In this document: positions 54,391-62,630 of the stretch, one piece after another
Layout of the letters: the number at the start of each line of letters is the position of its first letter
Numbering within the stretch: position 1 is the stretch's first letter
From: SBAX01 sp964646605
Lineage (GTDB): Bacteria; Planctomycetota; Phycisphaerae; UBA1845
Assembly (NCBI GenBank): GCA_964646605.1
Contig: CAZYEX010000006.1
Coordinates: 124,001 to 188,000, forward strand
Direction: 5' to 3'
Length of the DNA stretch: 64,000 bases
Position numbers and translations under genes: made by a program
The notes under the pieces: model-generated
Seen by the model: only the letters and a program-made list of their open reading frames with translations
Database searches by the model: none
What the model was told of the DNA's origin: nothing

Positions 54391-55698
54391 TCAAACCTGT
54401 TCCAGCGCCGCGCTCAGGTCGGCGATGAGGTCGTGCCAGTCCTCCAAACCGATGCTCAGACGGATGCCGCCGGGGACGAGTCCGCGTTCGCGTTTTGCGC
54501 TTTCGGGCATGGCCGCGTGCGTCATCGAGTAGGGAGCTTCGATCAGGGTCTTGATCTGCCCGAGGGAGACCGCGAGGGTGAGGGTGTAGGCGTTCTTGGC
54601 CGCCCAGTCGATGAGGCGTTCCGCGGGTCGGCCCGTTTCTCCCGAGTCCTTGACCACGAAGTAGATCATCGAACCGGGTGCGAATTCACCGTGGTAGTCG
54701 CGCATTTGCCGACGGGCGAGATCATGCTGGGCGAAGGACGGCAAGCCCGGGTAGTGGACCCGCTCGACCTTGGGGTGGGCCTTGAGGAACTCGGCCACGC
54801 GAAGGGCCGTCTTTTGGTAGTTCACCATTCGAGTAGCCAGAGTCGGCAGGCCGTAGACCAGCGGAGGCCAGGCGCTCTTCGGCGAAAGTGCGCCGCCGAA
54901 GTCCTTGCGGAAGAGAATCAGATCGTGATACATGGAGCGCGGAGCGATGACCGCTCCGCCGATGTCCGTGCCGAATCCGCCGATGGCCTTGGTCAACGAC
55001 TCGCAAACCACGTCGGCGCCCAACTCCAGCGGCCGTTGGCAGTACGGCGTGGCGAAGGTGTTGTCCACGACGATTCGGATGCGTTCGTTCTCCGGTCGAT
55101 TCTGATTGGCTTGGTCCACGATGCGGCGGATTTCGGCGATGTCGATGAGGCGCATGTCCGGGTTGACCGGAGTCTCGAACAAAACCACTCGGGTTTGGGG
55201 ACGGATGGCCTGCCGAAGGGCGGCGAAGTCCGTGAGGTCGGCAGACGTGGCCGAGATGCCGTAGCGCGGCAGCCAGTTCTGAATGAGCGAATAGGTGCAG
55301 CCGTAAAGGACCTTGTGGGCGACGAGGTGCTCGCCGGCTTTGGTCAGGGTCAAGACCGCGGCGGAGATGGCGGCCATTCCGGATGCGAAACAGAGGGCGA
55401 TCTCGCCGCTTTCCGCGGCGGCGAGGTTCTCCTCGAGCATGTCGCCGTTGGGCTCGCCGAGGCGCTCGTAGATGTAGATCGGTCCGTGGGGCACCTGGGT
55501 TTCGTCGCGGGCGAATTCCTCGAAGCCCATCGCCCCGCGATGGACGGAGTCCAATCGAAACGTGACGCTGGCCGTCATGGGGGGGACGACGTGATGGTCA
55601 TAGTCCCAGCGGGCGCTATGACTTCGCCCGTGGATCAAGCGGCTGCGGATGCGGTAGGTCGACTCATTCCTCTGAGGTGGATCGGATGGGGGATTCAT
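54391..55698 (-). CDS. Cys/Met metabolism PLP-dependent enzyme (cystathionine gamma-synthase/lyase family)
   Basis: A 435-residue fold-type I PLP enzyme. MTASVTFRLDS, ALCFASGMAAISAAVLTL, YGCTYSLIQNWLPRYGI, FETPVNPDMRLIDI and VVDNTFATPYCQRPLELGAD are typical. CESLTKAIGGFGTDIGG carries the PLP-binding Lys (S-x-T-K-x-x-x-G). YPGLPSFAQHDLA and VSLGQIKTLIEAP follow. The enzyme acts in trans-sulfuration, making or breaking cystathionine or related thioethers; the exact reaction is not resolved. AAGGAG lies before the ATG. Its length is slightly above the usual 380-400 because of an N-terminal extension of about 40 residues. Confidence 0.9.
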   Translation of the reverse strand: MNPPSDPPQRNESTYRIRSRLIHGRSHSARWDYDHHVVPPMTASVTFRLDSVHRGAMGFEEFARDETQVPHGPIYIYERLGEPNGDMLEENLAAAESGEIALCFASGMAAISAAVLTLTKAGEHLVAHKVLYGCTYSLIQNWLPRYGISATSADLTDFAALRQAIRPQTRVVLFETPVNPDMRLIDIAEIRRIVDQANQNRPENERIRIVVDNTFATPYCQRPLELGADVVCESLTKAIGGFGTDIGGAVIAPRSMYHDLILFRKDFGGALSPKSAWPPLVYGLPTLATRMVNYQKTALRVAEFLKAHPKVERVHYPGLPSFAQHDLARRQMRDYHGEFAPGSMIYFVVKDSGETGRPAERLIDWAAKNAYTLTLAVSLGQIKTLIEAPYSMTHAAMPESAKRERGLVPGGIRLSIGLEDWHDLIADLSAALEQV

Positions 55699-55808
55699 GG
55701 TCGGTCTCCTTGTTCGCGGGACCTTGGGGCGCGCGGATCAGGCGGTCCGTGGTCGCGGCGGTTATCAAACACCTGGCAAGAATCGTACCGCGCCGCGGGC
55801 TCGGCGGC

Positions 55809-56321
55809 TCATCCCGCCAATTGTTTGGCGCAGGCGAGGATGGCGTCGTAGTTGGGGTGGCTGGCGACCTCGGGGACGTACTCGGCGTAGCGGATCGACC
55901 CGCCCTTATCCACTACGAATGCCGCCCGGCACTCCACGCGGAGGTCCTTGACGAGGGTGCCGTAGGCTCGACCGAAGCCCAGGTCGTAGTGGTCGCTGAG
56001 AACGATGAGGCGTTCACGGTCGATGCCCTCGGCCCCGCAAAAGCGTGCCTGGGCCGTGGGTAGGTCGCAACTGATGGTGTAAAACGACACGTTGGCCAGC
56101 TTCGCCGCCTCTTCATTGAAACGCTTGGTCTGAAGGGCGCAAACGGGCGTGTCCAGGGAGGGAACCACGCTGTAGATGCGCACTTTCCCCAGGGCGTCGC
56201 TGAGTTTGACGGAATCGACGAGGCTCTTTTTGAGGGTCGCATCGGGGGCCTTGTCCCCCACCTTCAACTCTGGACCGTCCAGGTTCAGCGGTTTGCCTTT
56301 GAGAGTACACGTTCGTGCCAT
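55809..56321 (-). CDS. tpx: thiol peroxidase (Tpx-type peroxiredoxin)
   Basis: A 170-residue atypical 2-Cys peroxiredoxin that reduces H2O2 and alkyl peroxides using thioredoxin. VPSLDTPVCALQTKRFNEEA carries the peroxidatic Cys, FYTISCDLPTAQARFCGAEG carries the resolving Cys region, and LVKDLRVECRAAFVVDKGG follows. The longer frame extends far upstream, but AGGAGG seven bases before ATG 56321 and MARTCTLKGKPLNL fix the start. A fragment of this same 5' end lies at 58645-58753 in the same orientation, on the other side of the 56585-58432 gene. Confidence 0.94.
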   Translation of the reverse strand: MARTCTLKGKPLNLDGPELKVGDKAPDATLKKSLVDSVKLSDALGKVRIYSVVPSLDTPVCALQTKRFNEEAAKLANVSFYTISCDLPTAQARFCGAEGIDRERLIVLSDHYDLGFGRAYGTLVKDLRVECRAAFVVDKGGSIRYAEYVPEVASHPNYDAILACAKQLAG

Positions 56322-56584
56322 GTTCATCCTCCTGTAACGTAACGACGAGCGGCATGCCCAGGCGACGCGCCGCCATGCCTTCGTGCCTGTAAAGCGGCCC
56401 AACAACCGAGCACCCAGCCTAACCCGGAGGTGCGCCCGCGTCAACTCCAGGATTCGGAACATGTTTTTCAGTTTTTTTCCCTCCGCGAGAACTGCGGGGC
56501 ATAGAATCCGGTGGGCGAGCTTGTCGTGGGCGTGAGGCCCTTCCGCCCCGGACAACAAGCCGCGGCCGCGTCGGGAGAAAATGA

Positions 56585-58432
56585 ATGTTCGTACGCGTCC
56601 TTTGGGTGTCCAGCCTTCTGGCGATTACGCCGCCCACCGAAAACCGTCGGTCCCGTGACGCCCTCGAGGCGGACGAGGGCGATCCACGCTCCGCTCAAAC
56701 TCTCGGACCGATCCTCGACGCGTGTTTGGGCGCCGATGGGGAGTGTACCCAGGCGCGTGACTGCCCTTTTGGCGAGTGCCCAAACGGCCATTGCGTTGGT
56801 TGTAACGACCCGGATTGCTGCGATCGGGTCTGTCGGATCAAGCTGGGCGGGTACTATTGCTGCGACGTATGTTGGGATCAGATCTGTGCAGACTTGGCTG
56901 AACTCCTCTGCGGGCCGGCTCCGCCCACCGATGACAGTTGTGCGCGCGCCAAGATGATCGAGCTGAACGAGAACGGCATGGGGAGTGCCTTCACACCGGC
57001 GAAGCCCGCTACCGTGGACAGGACGGACCCCGGCTTCGGATGTTACGTTTACAATCCTGGTCCTCCCCAGGGAATCCTCCACACGGTGTGGTACAAGTTC
57101 ACGGCAACGCAACACCACGTGGAGCGGGCGGAGATCAACACATGTCTCAGTGCTGCACCGGTGAACGACACCCTGGTCGCCGTGTATGCGATCGGCGATC
57201 TGACCCTACCGGACTGGCTGGCTTGCGATTCCTTGATTCCCATCGGGTGCGGCGACGATGCGATCGGCTGCGGCGGCTCGAGCCGGAACGCGAGGGTCTG
57301 CGTCGGGGGGCTCACTCCGGGGAGGAAATATTACATTCAAGTCGCCTCGAAGGAGCCGGTGACGCAGGACGGGGCGGGTTTCACGGTCACGATCTTTCCG
57401 CAGACGTGCGAGATCACGAATGACTACTGTCCGTCGGCGACTTGCGCAGAGCCGGAACCTCGGTTCTGCATCACCGATGGAACGCTCCCGTTTGATTTCA
57501 CGCCCCTCGCGGGACCAGCGTATTCCTTGGACTTGCCCGTGGAGCTGTGCATCCCGACGATGACGACCGACATGTGGTTCGAGTACGTGGCCACCTGCAC
57601 CGGGGAGCTGCAAGTGAAGACTTGCGGCACCACTCCGCAGGCCCCGGATCCGGACACGAACCTGGTTGTCTACGGGACGTGTTCCTGCCCGCCGGTAGCC
57701 GGGCCGACATTGGCTTGTAGTACGGACGCCGGCGGTGCCTGCGGGAACGCATCCGAGATCAAGAACGTAGACGTCATCCAGAGTGACTGCTACAAGATTC
57801 GACTCGCCGATTCGGCGGAAAGCCTTCCGGCGGGCAACCTCACCGTGGCCTGCGTAGCGGCAGCTTGTCCGGGGGGGGCATTGATCTTTGTCGATCCTCC
57901 CGACGAGGTGGTCGACGCCCGTCGTCCGCACAACCGGGACGATGCGAATCTTCTGTTCGGAATCCAGACGATTACGGCTCAGCACACGTCGGGCGCCCTG
58001 TCGAGTTGCTTCTCGCTGTGCGAGACGGGCAACAGCGGTTCGCCGAACTCGATCCAGAGCGTGGTGGAAAACCCACCGGGGACATACACCATCAGGCTGG
58101 CTCGTCCCATCTCGCCGGGCGAGAAGACGAACCTCATTTACACGAACTCGCACGTTCCACCAGATCCGGCGCCGATCTCGTTGCGTCTTGTGTCAAGTCC
58201 GGGGAACATCGCGGCGGATGCCGTCTCTGGCCCCAACGTCCTGGACCTCGTCAACGCCCTGAACGGAACGCAGGCGCTTGTCTGGGGCCGGTTCAGCGGT
58301 GACGTGGACGGAAGCTCCAAGATCACCGGGGCGGACGTGGTCGAGGCGGTGGACGTTCTGAAAGGCTACGGGGCCTACGCGGTGTGGGACGGAACGCCCA
58401 ACGAACTCAACAACGCCGCCTGCTTGCCGTAG
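56585..58432 (+). CDS. secreted Cys-rich protein with dockerin-like C-terminus
   Basis: A 615-residue protein. The N-terminus (MFVRVLWVSSLLAITPP) is a short signal-like segment. Residues about 45-110 are very Cys-rich (CLGADGECTQARDCPFGEC, CNDPDCCDRVC, YYCCDVCWDQICADL). Three beta domains follow, each with DDSCARA/NDYCPSA-type openings and forms like HTVWYKFTATQHH and DMWFEYVATCTGEL, which resemble PPC-like modules. The C-terminus has GDVDGSSKITGADVVEAVDV then LKGYGAY, a dockerin-like EF-hand pair. It is related in style to the 7400-15175 protein. A surface or matrix role is likely; no enzyme site is seen. Confidence 0.8.
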   Translation: MFVRVLWVSSLLAITPPTENRRSRDALEADEGDPRSAQTLGPILDACLGADGECTQARDCPFGECPNGHCVGCNDPDCCDRVCRIKLGGYYCCDVCWDQICADLAELLCGPAPPTDDSCARAKMIELNENGMGSAFTPAKPATVDRTDPGFGCYVYNPGPPQGILHTVWYKFTATQHHVERAEINTCLSAAPVNDTLVAVYAIGDLTLPDWLACDSLIPIGCGDDAIGCGGSSRNARVCVGGLTPGRKYYIQVASKEPVTQDGAGFTVTIFPQTCEITNDYCPSATCAEPEPRFCITDGTLPFDFTPLAGPAYSLDLPVELCIPTMTTDMWFEYVATCTGELQVKTCGTTPQAPDPDTNLVVYGTCSCPPVAGPTLACSTDAGGACGNASEIKNVDVIQSDCYKIRLADSAESLPAGNLTVACVAAACPGGALIFVDPPDEVVDARRPHNRDDANLLFGIQTITAQHTSGALSSCFSLCETGNSGSPNSIQSVVENPPGTYTIRLARPISPGEKTNLIYTNSHVPPDPAPISLRLVSSPGNIAADAVSGPNVLDLVNALNGTQALVWGRFSGDVDGSSKITGADVVEAVDVLKGYGAYAVWDGTPNELNNAACLP

Positions 58433-58461
58433 AGGGCGAGACGGCACAAGTTGTGAATTCT

Positions 58462-58504
58462 CGCCCCCTTGCGGCCCGGTGCCGCGAGGGGGCGTTTCAT
58501 TTTC
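58462..58504 (+). terminator. Rho-independent terminator
   Basis: A 13-base stem CGCCCCCTTGCGG/CCGCGAGGGGGCG (one mismatch) with loop CCCGGTG, followed by TTTCATTTT. It sits 30 bases after the 56585-58432 stop codon. The wider spacer 58433-58923 otherwise holds only the Tpx fragment. Confidence 0.75.
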
Positions 58505-58644
58505 ACGTCCGAACGGCTTGCAGGTCGGACCGTTCATTGCTCGGACCCTCCCGCGCGGTTACGATCCCCACGCGCAGCGGGCGGGCGCCGTACGTGTGTA
58601 GCGTGCCGGAAAGGGGTTGGGGAGGAGGAGGTCGGGACGGAGGA

Positions 58645-58753
58645 GTTCGACGGGATTCTTCCTGAGGCTCGCGTAGGGGGCCTTATCCCCCACTTTCAAC
58701 TCCGGACCTTCCAGGTTCAGCGGTTTGCCCTTGAGCGTACATGTGCGGGCCAC
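58645..58753 (-). pseudogene. truncated tpx 5' fragment
   Basis: About 36 codons starting at GTG 58753 match the start of tpx at roughly 80% DNA identity: ARTCTLKGKPLNLEGPELKV, then GDKAPYASLRKNPVE. Similarity stops at about 58645, before the peroxidatic Cys, so it cannot work as a peroxidase. A CAGGAG motif before the GTG matches the tpx ribosome site. It is a direct repeat of 56215-56321, leaving the secreted gene 56585-58432 between two tpx 5' ends. Confidence 0.8.
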
Positions 58754-58923
58754 GATCCGTCTCCTGCGAAAGCGAATGAAGGACGATTCAATCGTCGTAC
58801 ATCCTGCGACTACGCGCAGCGTCGGGACCCTAGAGTAGACGTGCAAAAACGTCAACCGTTGTGAGCGGCTCTGTGGATGGTTACACTGGAGATCGCCTCG
58901 GCCCTTGTGGAAGGAGACGGGTC

Positions 58924-59307
58924 ATGATTCAAGGCGGCAACGCGACGATTTACATATCGGATATGGACCGGGCGGTGGGGTTTTGTACCCAGACGCTGGA
59001 GTTCAAGCTCCTATTCCGCGCCGGCAACCACGGGGCGCAGATCGACGCGGGGGGCGGATTGCAACTCGGACTGCATCCCGCCTCGCCGCACAGTCCTCAG
59101 CCCGGCAAGAGCGGTTCCATCAGCGTGGGGCTGACACCCAGCCAACCACTCGACCAGGTCGTGAACACGCTGAAGTCCCGGGGGGTCGCGTTTCGCGGAC
59201 CGATCGTGGACGACGCCAAGGGCGGCATTCGGTTAGCCTTCTTCGGCGATCCCGACGGCAATGACCTTTACCTTTGCGAAGTGAAACAGAGCAAGGGATG
59301 GTCGTAG
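58924..59307 (+). CDS. VOC-family (glyoxalase/bleomycin resistance-like) protein
   Basis: A 127-residue single VOC domain made of two beta-alpha-beta-beta-beta units. ATIYISDMDRAVGFCTQTLE opens the first unit, and VNTLKSRGVAFRGPIVDDAK leads into LAFFGDPDGNDLYLCEVK in the second. The DPDGN and LYLCE elements are usual metal-site positions, but the first His is missing (reads ATIYI), so a classic glyoxalase is unlikely. AAGGAG lies 8 bases before ATG 58924. The substrate is unknown. Confidence 0.85.
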   Translation: MIQGGNATIYISDMDRAVGFCTQTLEFKLLFRAGNHGAQIDAGGGLQLGLHPASPHSPQPGKSGSISVGLTPSQPLDQVVNTLKSRGVAFRGPIVDDAKGGIRLAFFGDPDGNDLYLCEVKQSKGWS

Positions 59308-59337
59308 TCGTGGGCGCGCGGATGGCGACGATCCCGC

Positions 59338-59361
59338 GCTACCCACAAGGGGTGGCGCTAC
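59338..59361. repeat. REP-like hairpin, family A, inverted
   Basis: GCTACCCACAAGGGGTGGCG then CTAC, a shortened family A copy between the convergent VOC and surface-protein genes. Confidence 0.6.
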
Positions 59362-59376
59362 AGCGGTTGGTCCCCG

Positions 59377-59973
59377 TCATTCGCGGCGGGCGAGGCCGTA
59401 GCGACCTCGGCGGACCCAACTGAGGGTGAGCAGCATGGTGGTGGTGAGGCCGAGCGGGAAAACTACGTTGGTGCCGCACAGCGGAACGCTCACCGTCGGA
59501 GGCGGCTCGCCGTCGGGGGGAGGTTCCTCGTCCAGGCAGGCGACGCGGTTGTCCCAGAAGTCGCAGGCGTCGCAGGAGGGGTCGTCGAATTCGTTGGGGG
59601 TCTTGTCGGTGAGAGTCGGTTCGCCCGTAAACCCGTTCACAGTCACCACCGTGCCGGTGATCGAGAGCCACCACAACGTCCTACCGCCGTCGCCGTCGGT
59701 GGCATAGGCGAGGGCGCCGGCCGGCGCATCTTCGAAGGTCACGAACCCGCCGTCGTCGACGAAGGCGTTCTCCAGAATCAAATCCGTGGTACTGACCAGG
59801 GCCAGTTGCCGCGTCGAGTCGATCAACACCAACTCCGCGTTGTTGGCATTGATCACCGCGCATTGGGCGGTGGAAAGGGGATCATCGAAGATCACCCAGG
59901 GCACGGTTTGGGCGCCGGCCTGACTGCCCAGGCCGACGAGAACGACGAATGCAAGCGTTCTACGCACGAACAT
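59377..59973 (-). CDS. surface protein with Cys-Gly/TM/Arg C-terminal sorting-like tail
   Basis: A 198-residue protein. MFVRRTLAFVVLVGLGSQAG then AQ is a signal peptide. The core (VPWVIFDDPLSTAQCAVINA, LVLIDSTRQLALVSTTDLIL, NAFVDDGGFVTFEDAPAG, DGDGGRTLWWLSI, GFTGEPTLTDKTPNEFDDP) is paralogous to the next gene. The end is VPLCGTNVVFPLGLTTTMLL followed by RRGRYGLARRE: a Cys-Gly, a hydrophobic helix and an Arg cluster, the layout of an exosortase-like C-terminal signal. GGAG lies about 9 bases before ATG 59973, which is chosen over 60009 because the latter overlaps the upstream gene. Confidence 0.78.
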   Translation of the reverse strand: MFVRRTLAFVVLVGLGSQAGAQTVPWVIFDDPLSTAQCAVINANNAELVLIDSTRQLALVSTTDLILENAFVDDGGFVTFEDAPAGALAYATDGDGGRTLWWLSITGTVVTVNGFTGEPTLTDKTPNEFDDPSCDACDFWDNRVACLDEEPPPDGEPPPTVSVPLCGTNVVFPLGLTTTMLLTLSWVRRGRYGLARRE

Positions 59974-59995
59974 TCTTTCGTACTCCGACAGCCGT

Positions 59996-60955
59996 CTATT
60001 CACTCTCAAGCGTGGACCGGCGGGAAAACCGGTGGCGAGTCATTCGCAGCGACGCCAGTCCCGCAAGCGTGAGCATCATGGTCAGCGCCGTGAAGTTGCC
60101 GCAGGCGACGATCACGGGCGGCGGAACGATCACCACGCCTTCGCAGCCGTCAATGTCCACATCCGCGCCGAGCCGGGAGTTGGGACAGTCGTCGAAACAA
60201 TCCTCGATACCGTCGGCATCGCCGTCCAGTTCGATGCACGAGCAGCCGAAGTCGTCGGCGATCTCGTCGAGGGGCGTGAGCGGACATTCGTCCACGCAGT
60301 CGTCCACGCCGTCCCCGTCGTCGTCGTACTCGCTGCACGAGCAGCCGAAGTCGTCGGCGCCTTCATCGAAGGGCGTGAGCGGGCATTCGTCCGCGCAGTC
60401 GTCCACGCCGTCTTCGTCGGAATCGAACTCTGCGCAATCGCAGCCATCTTCGTCGACAAATTCGCCGATGGGCGTGTCGGGGCAGAAGTCGAACTCGTCC
60501 GGCACGTCGTCGAAATCGTCGTCGTCCCAGAGATCAAACGCGTCGCAGGGCACGTCCACGAAATCGCTCGGAATCAGACTCGTAAAGATGGGCTCGCCGG
60601 TGTCCGGGTCGAGTTCCAGAACGGTATCGTCGGGGGCTAACAGCCACGCCCTCGGAAACCCGTCGCCGTCTTCGGCAAACGAAACCTGACCCAAAGGAAG
60701 CCCGGCGAAGAAGAACACCCCGTCGTCGTCGACGAACGCGGCCTCGCCCAGCGCGTAATCCTCACCGGTCACGACGATCAGCTCGCCGGTGTCGCTGAAC
60801 ACGACGACCTCGAAGTTGCCGGTGTTGACTATGTCGCAGGCGGCGTCGGACACACTGTCGAAATACACGTCCCAGGGCACCGATTGCCCAAGCGTGCTCG
60901 AAACCCCCGTCCATGCCAGCGACGCCACTACCAAGCCCGGAATCCACCTATGCAT
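59996..60955 (-). CDS. surface protein paralogue with thrombospondin type 3-like repeats and sorting-like tail
   Basis: A 319-residue protein. MHRWIPGLVVASLAWTGVSS is the signal peptide. The N-terminal domain (VPWDVYFDSVSDAACDIVN, VVVFSDTGELIVVTGEDYAL, GEAAFVDDDGVFFFAGLPLG, DPDTGEPIFTSLIPSDF) is a clear paralogue of the neighbouring gene. From about residue 160 come Asp/Cys repeats (DEDGCDCAEFDSDEDGVDDC, DECPLTPFDEGADDFGCSCS, repeated) that look like thrombospondin type 3 Ca-binding repeats. The tail VIVACGNFTALTMMLTLAGL, then MTRHRFSRR, repeats the Cys-Gly/TM/Arg layout. GGAGG precedes ATG 60955. The two genes are a tandem duplication with repeat expansion in this copy. Confidence 0.8.
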   Translation of the reverse strand: MHRWIPGLVVASLAWTGVSSTLGQSVPWDVYFDSVSDAACDIVNTGNFEVVVFSDTGELIVVTGEDYALGEAAFVDDDGVFFFAGLPLGQVSFAEDGDGFPRAWLLAPDDTVLELDPDTGEPIFTSLIPSDFVDVPCDAFDLWDDDDFDDVPDEFDFCPDTPIGEFVDEDGCDCAEFDSDEDGVDDCADECPLTPFDEGADDFGCSCSEYDDDGDGVDDCVDECPLTPLDEIADDFGCSCIELDGDADGIEDCFDDCPNSRLGADVDIDGCEGVVIVPPPVIVACGNFTALTMMLTLAGLASLRMTRHRFSRRSTLESE

Positions 60956-61121
60956 AGGATACTTCCTCCGCTTGCGCTCGCTCAGGTTCACCGAGTCCCG
61001 CGGGGAATGAGCGAGCGCCTTGTTCATCCAACTGCAGTATCGCCGAAGTCCCGGGCGAACGCCACCAGCCGGAAAAGGCTCGCACAGGGCCCGATCCGAA
61101 GAACCCTGCCCGACGATCCGC

Positions 61122-61466
61122 TCACGCCCGCTGGAGCGTCTCCTCGGCCTCCGCCAGCGAGCCGCAAATATCGAACCAGCGATCCAGCCGCGTGACGTTC
61201 AATACGCCCGCGACGAACGGCGAGGGGGCGACCAACACCACGCGACCCTCCGTCAGCCGGGCCCGGGTCACGAAATGAATTAACTCCGACAGACCAGCCG
61301 AATCCAGCGACTTTAGCCCCGACATATCCAGCGCCACCTGGAGGCCCGACCCATGCGACAGACGCTCCATCGTCTCCTCAAACCGCTTATCCAACGTCGC
61401 ATTCAACTCCCCAACCAATCGAACCACTTGGATCCCGCCCTGCTCATAAACCTGGATGTCTAACAT
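61122..61466 (-). CDS. STAS-domain anti-anti-sigma factor-like protein
   Basis: A 114-residue STAS protein. IQVYEQGGIQVVRLVGELNA, ERLSHGSGLQVALDMSGLKS, LDSAGLSELIHFVTRA and GRVVLVAPSPFVAGVLNVTR are typical of SpoIIAA/RsbV. The Ser in SLDSAGLSEL is the usual phosphorylation site. It would release an anti-sigma factor in a partner-switching pathway. No anti-sigma kinase (HATPase) or phosphatase (PP2C) is next to it, so the partners are elsewhere. Confidence 0.85.
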   Translation of the reverse strand: MLDIQVYEQGGIQVVRLVGELNATLDKRFEETMERLSHGSGLQVALDMSGLKSLDSAGLSELIHFVTRARLTEGRVVLVAPSPFVAGVLNVTRLDRWFDICGSLAEAEETLQRA

Positions 61467-61555
61467 GGAGTACCCATCCCCTCACGCCTTGCGTACCGTC
61501 GCGGAACCTCACCGCAACACCCTCTTCTCCTTGGGCGACGGTTGGGATGCTGAAC

Positions 61556-62596
61556 CTACCGTCGAAGGTTCCCTATGTCGATGCGCCGAAGAGCCACCCG
61601 CGGCAGCAGGTAGTTCTCGCCCTCGTAGAGCGTGATCTCGCCGGAAACGGTGAAGACGCTCCCGCCCCCGCCCAGGGCGGCGTCGTCGACCATCGTTTGC
61701 ATGGCGAGGTTGGGAAGCAGTCGCAGGGGAGCCTCGGCCCCCGCGAGGCGATCGGAGTCGGCGACGAAGGTCCACCCGGCTGCGCCGACCGCAGGTCCGC
61801 CGCCGACCGCAGGTCCTGCGCCGACCGCAGGTCCCCCGCCGCGCACGAGACGTCCGACACGTTGGATCAAAGCGGATCCGTCGAGCAGGAGGGCCTGGGT
61901 GGCGCCGACGCCGCGGCGTGCTTCGCCGGCGAGGGTCGGCCCGCCTGGGGGAAGAACGGCGTCGTGCGGTTGCTGCAGGCGGAGTTTTTCCAGCACTTTG
62001 TCGGCGTCGGCGTCGGCCGGGATTCGGTCGCCGCCCGATGCCGGCGTCGGAGGCGGCGGCGCGGAGACACGCGAGGCGACTCGGACCAACATGTAATTCT
62101 CGCCCTCGAACACGGTCAGCTCGGCGACGATGCGAAAACGGACCGGCGACGGCGACCCGGACACGGTTCGAACCATGACCTCGAGCTGGGCATTGGGAAG
62201 CATTCTCAAGGGCACGGGCGATTCATCATCGTCCACCATGAATTGCCACCACGGTTCCCCGCGGACGAGTTGCCCGGTGCGATCGACAAGCGAGAACCCC
62301 TCGGGCAGGAGCAACCGCGCCTTGGCGTCCTTCTCACGATTTGCAGAGTGGGTCCGCGCCGAACCCGGGGGGACGACCTCGTTGGAGGGGCGTCTGCGCT
62401 GCAGGGCCCGGAGGATGTCCTCGGCCGTCGTGGCCTTGTCGTCGTCGGGCGATGACGATCGGTCCGCACCGCGCGGTGGCAGCCCACCGCCGTCGGGACT
62501 CGCCCCAGGCGGATTCGCGCCAAGGACACATACGACGACGATCACCCAGACGAACATGGCGTCCATGATATCGGCGAATTCCGCAAAGGGAACCAT
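61556..62596 (-). CDS. secreted protein with internal duplication
   Basis: About 346 residues. The N-terminal hydrophobic stretch (MDAMFVWVIVVVCVLGA) is a signal peptide or anchor. Two repeats of about 115 residues follow. The first has ILRALQRRRPSNEVVPPGS, GFSLVDRTGQLVRGEPWWQF, PLRMLPNAQLEVMVRT and VFEGENYMLVRVASR. The second has VLEKLRLQQPHDAVLPPGG, IQRVGRLVRGGG, PLRLLPNLAMQTMVDD and LYEGENYLLPRVALRR. A Gly-Pro-Ala-Val tandem lies between them in the second repeat (61784-61834). ATG 62596 is chosen over an upstream start that overlaps the neighbour. The function is unknown. Confidence 0.72.
   Translation of the reverse strand: MVPFAEFADIMDAMFVWVIVVVCVLGANPPGASPDGGGLPPRGADRSSSPDDDKATTAEDILRALQRRRPSNEVVPPGSARTHSANREKDAKARLLLPEGFSLVDRTGQLVRGEPWWQFMVDDDESPVPLRMLPNAQLEVMVRTVSGSPSPVRFRIVAELTVFEGENYMLVRVASRVSAPPPPTPASGGDRIPADADADKVLEKLRLQQPHDAVLPPGGPTLAGEARRGVGATQALLLDGSALIQRVGRLVRGGGPAVGAGPAVGGGPAVGAAGWTFVADSDRLAGAEAPLRLLPNLAMQTMVDDAALGGGGSVFTVSGEITLYEGENYLLPRVALRRIDIGNLRR
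61784..61837. repeat. 18-base tandem repeat within the 61556-62596 gene
   Basis: Three units with a period of 18 bases share GCCGACCGCAGGTCC (61784, 61802, 61820), coding GGPAVG-type residues. It is in frame, so copy number can change without breaking the gene. Confidence 0.75.
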
Positions 62597-62630
62597 GAGG
62601 CCGCGGCGGTCGCCTGGGGACCGACGGCGG

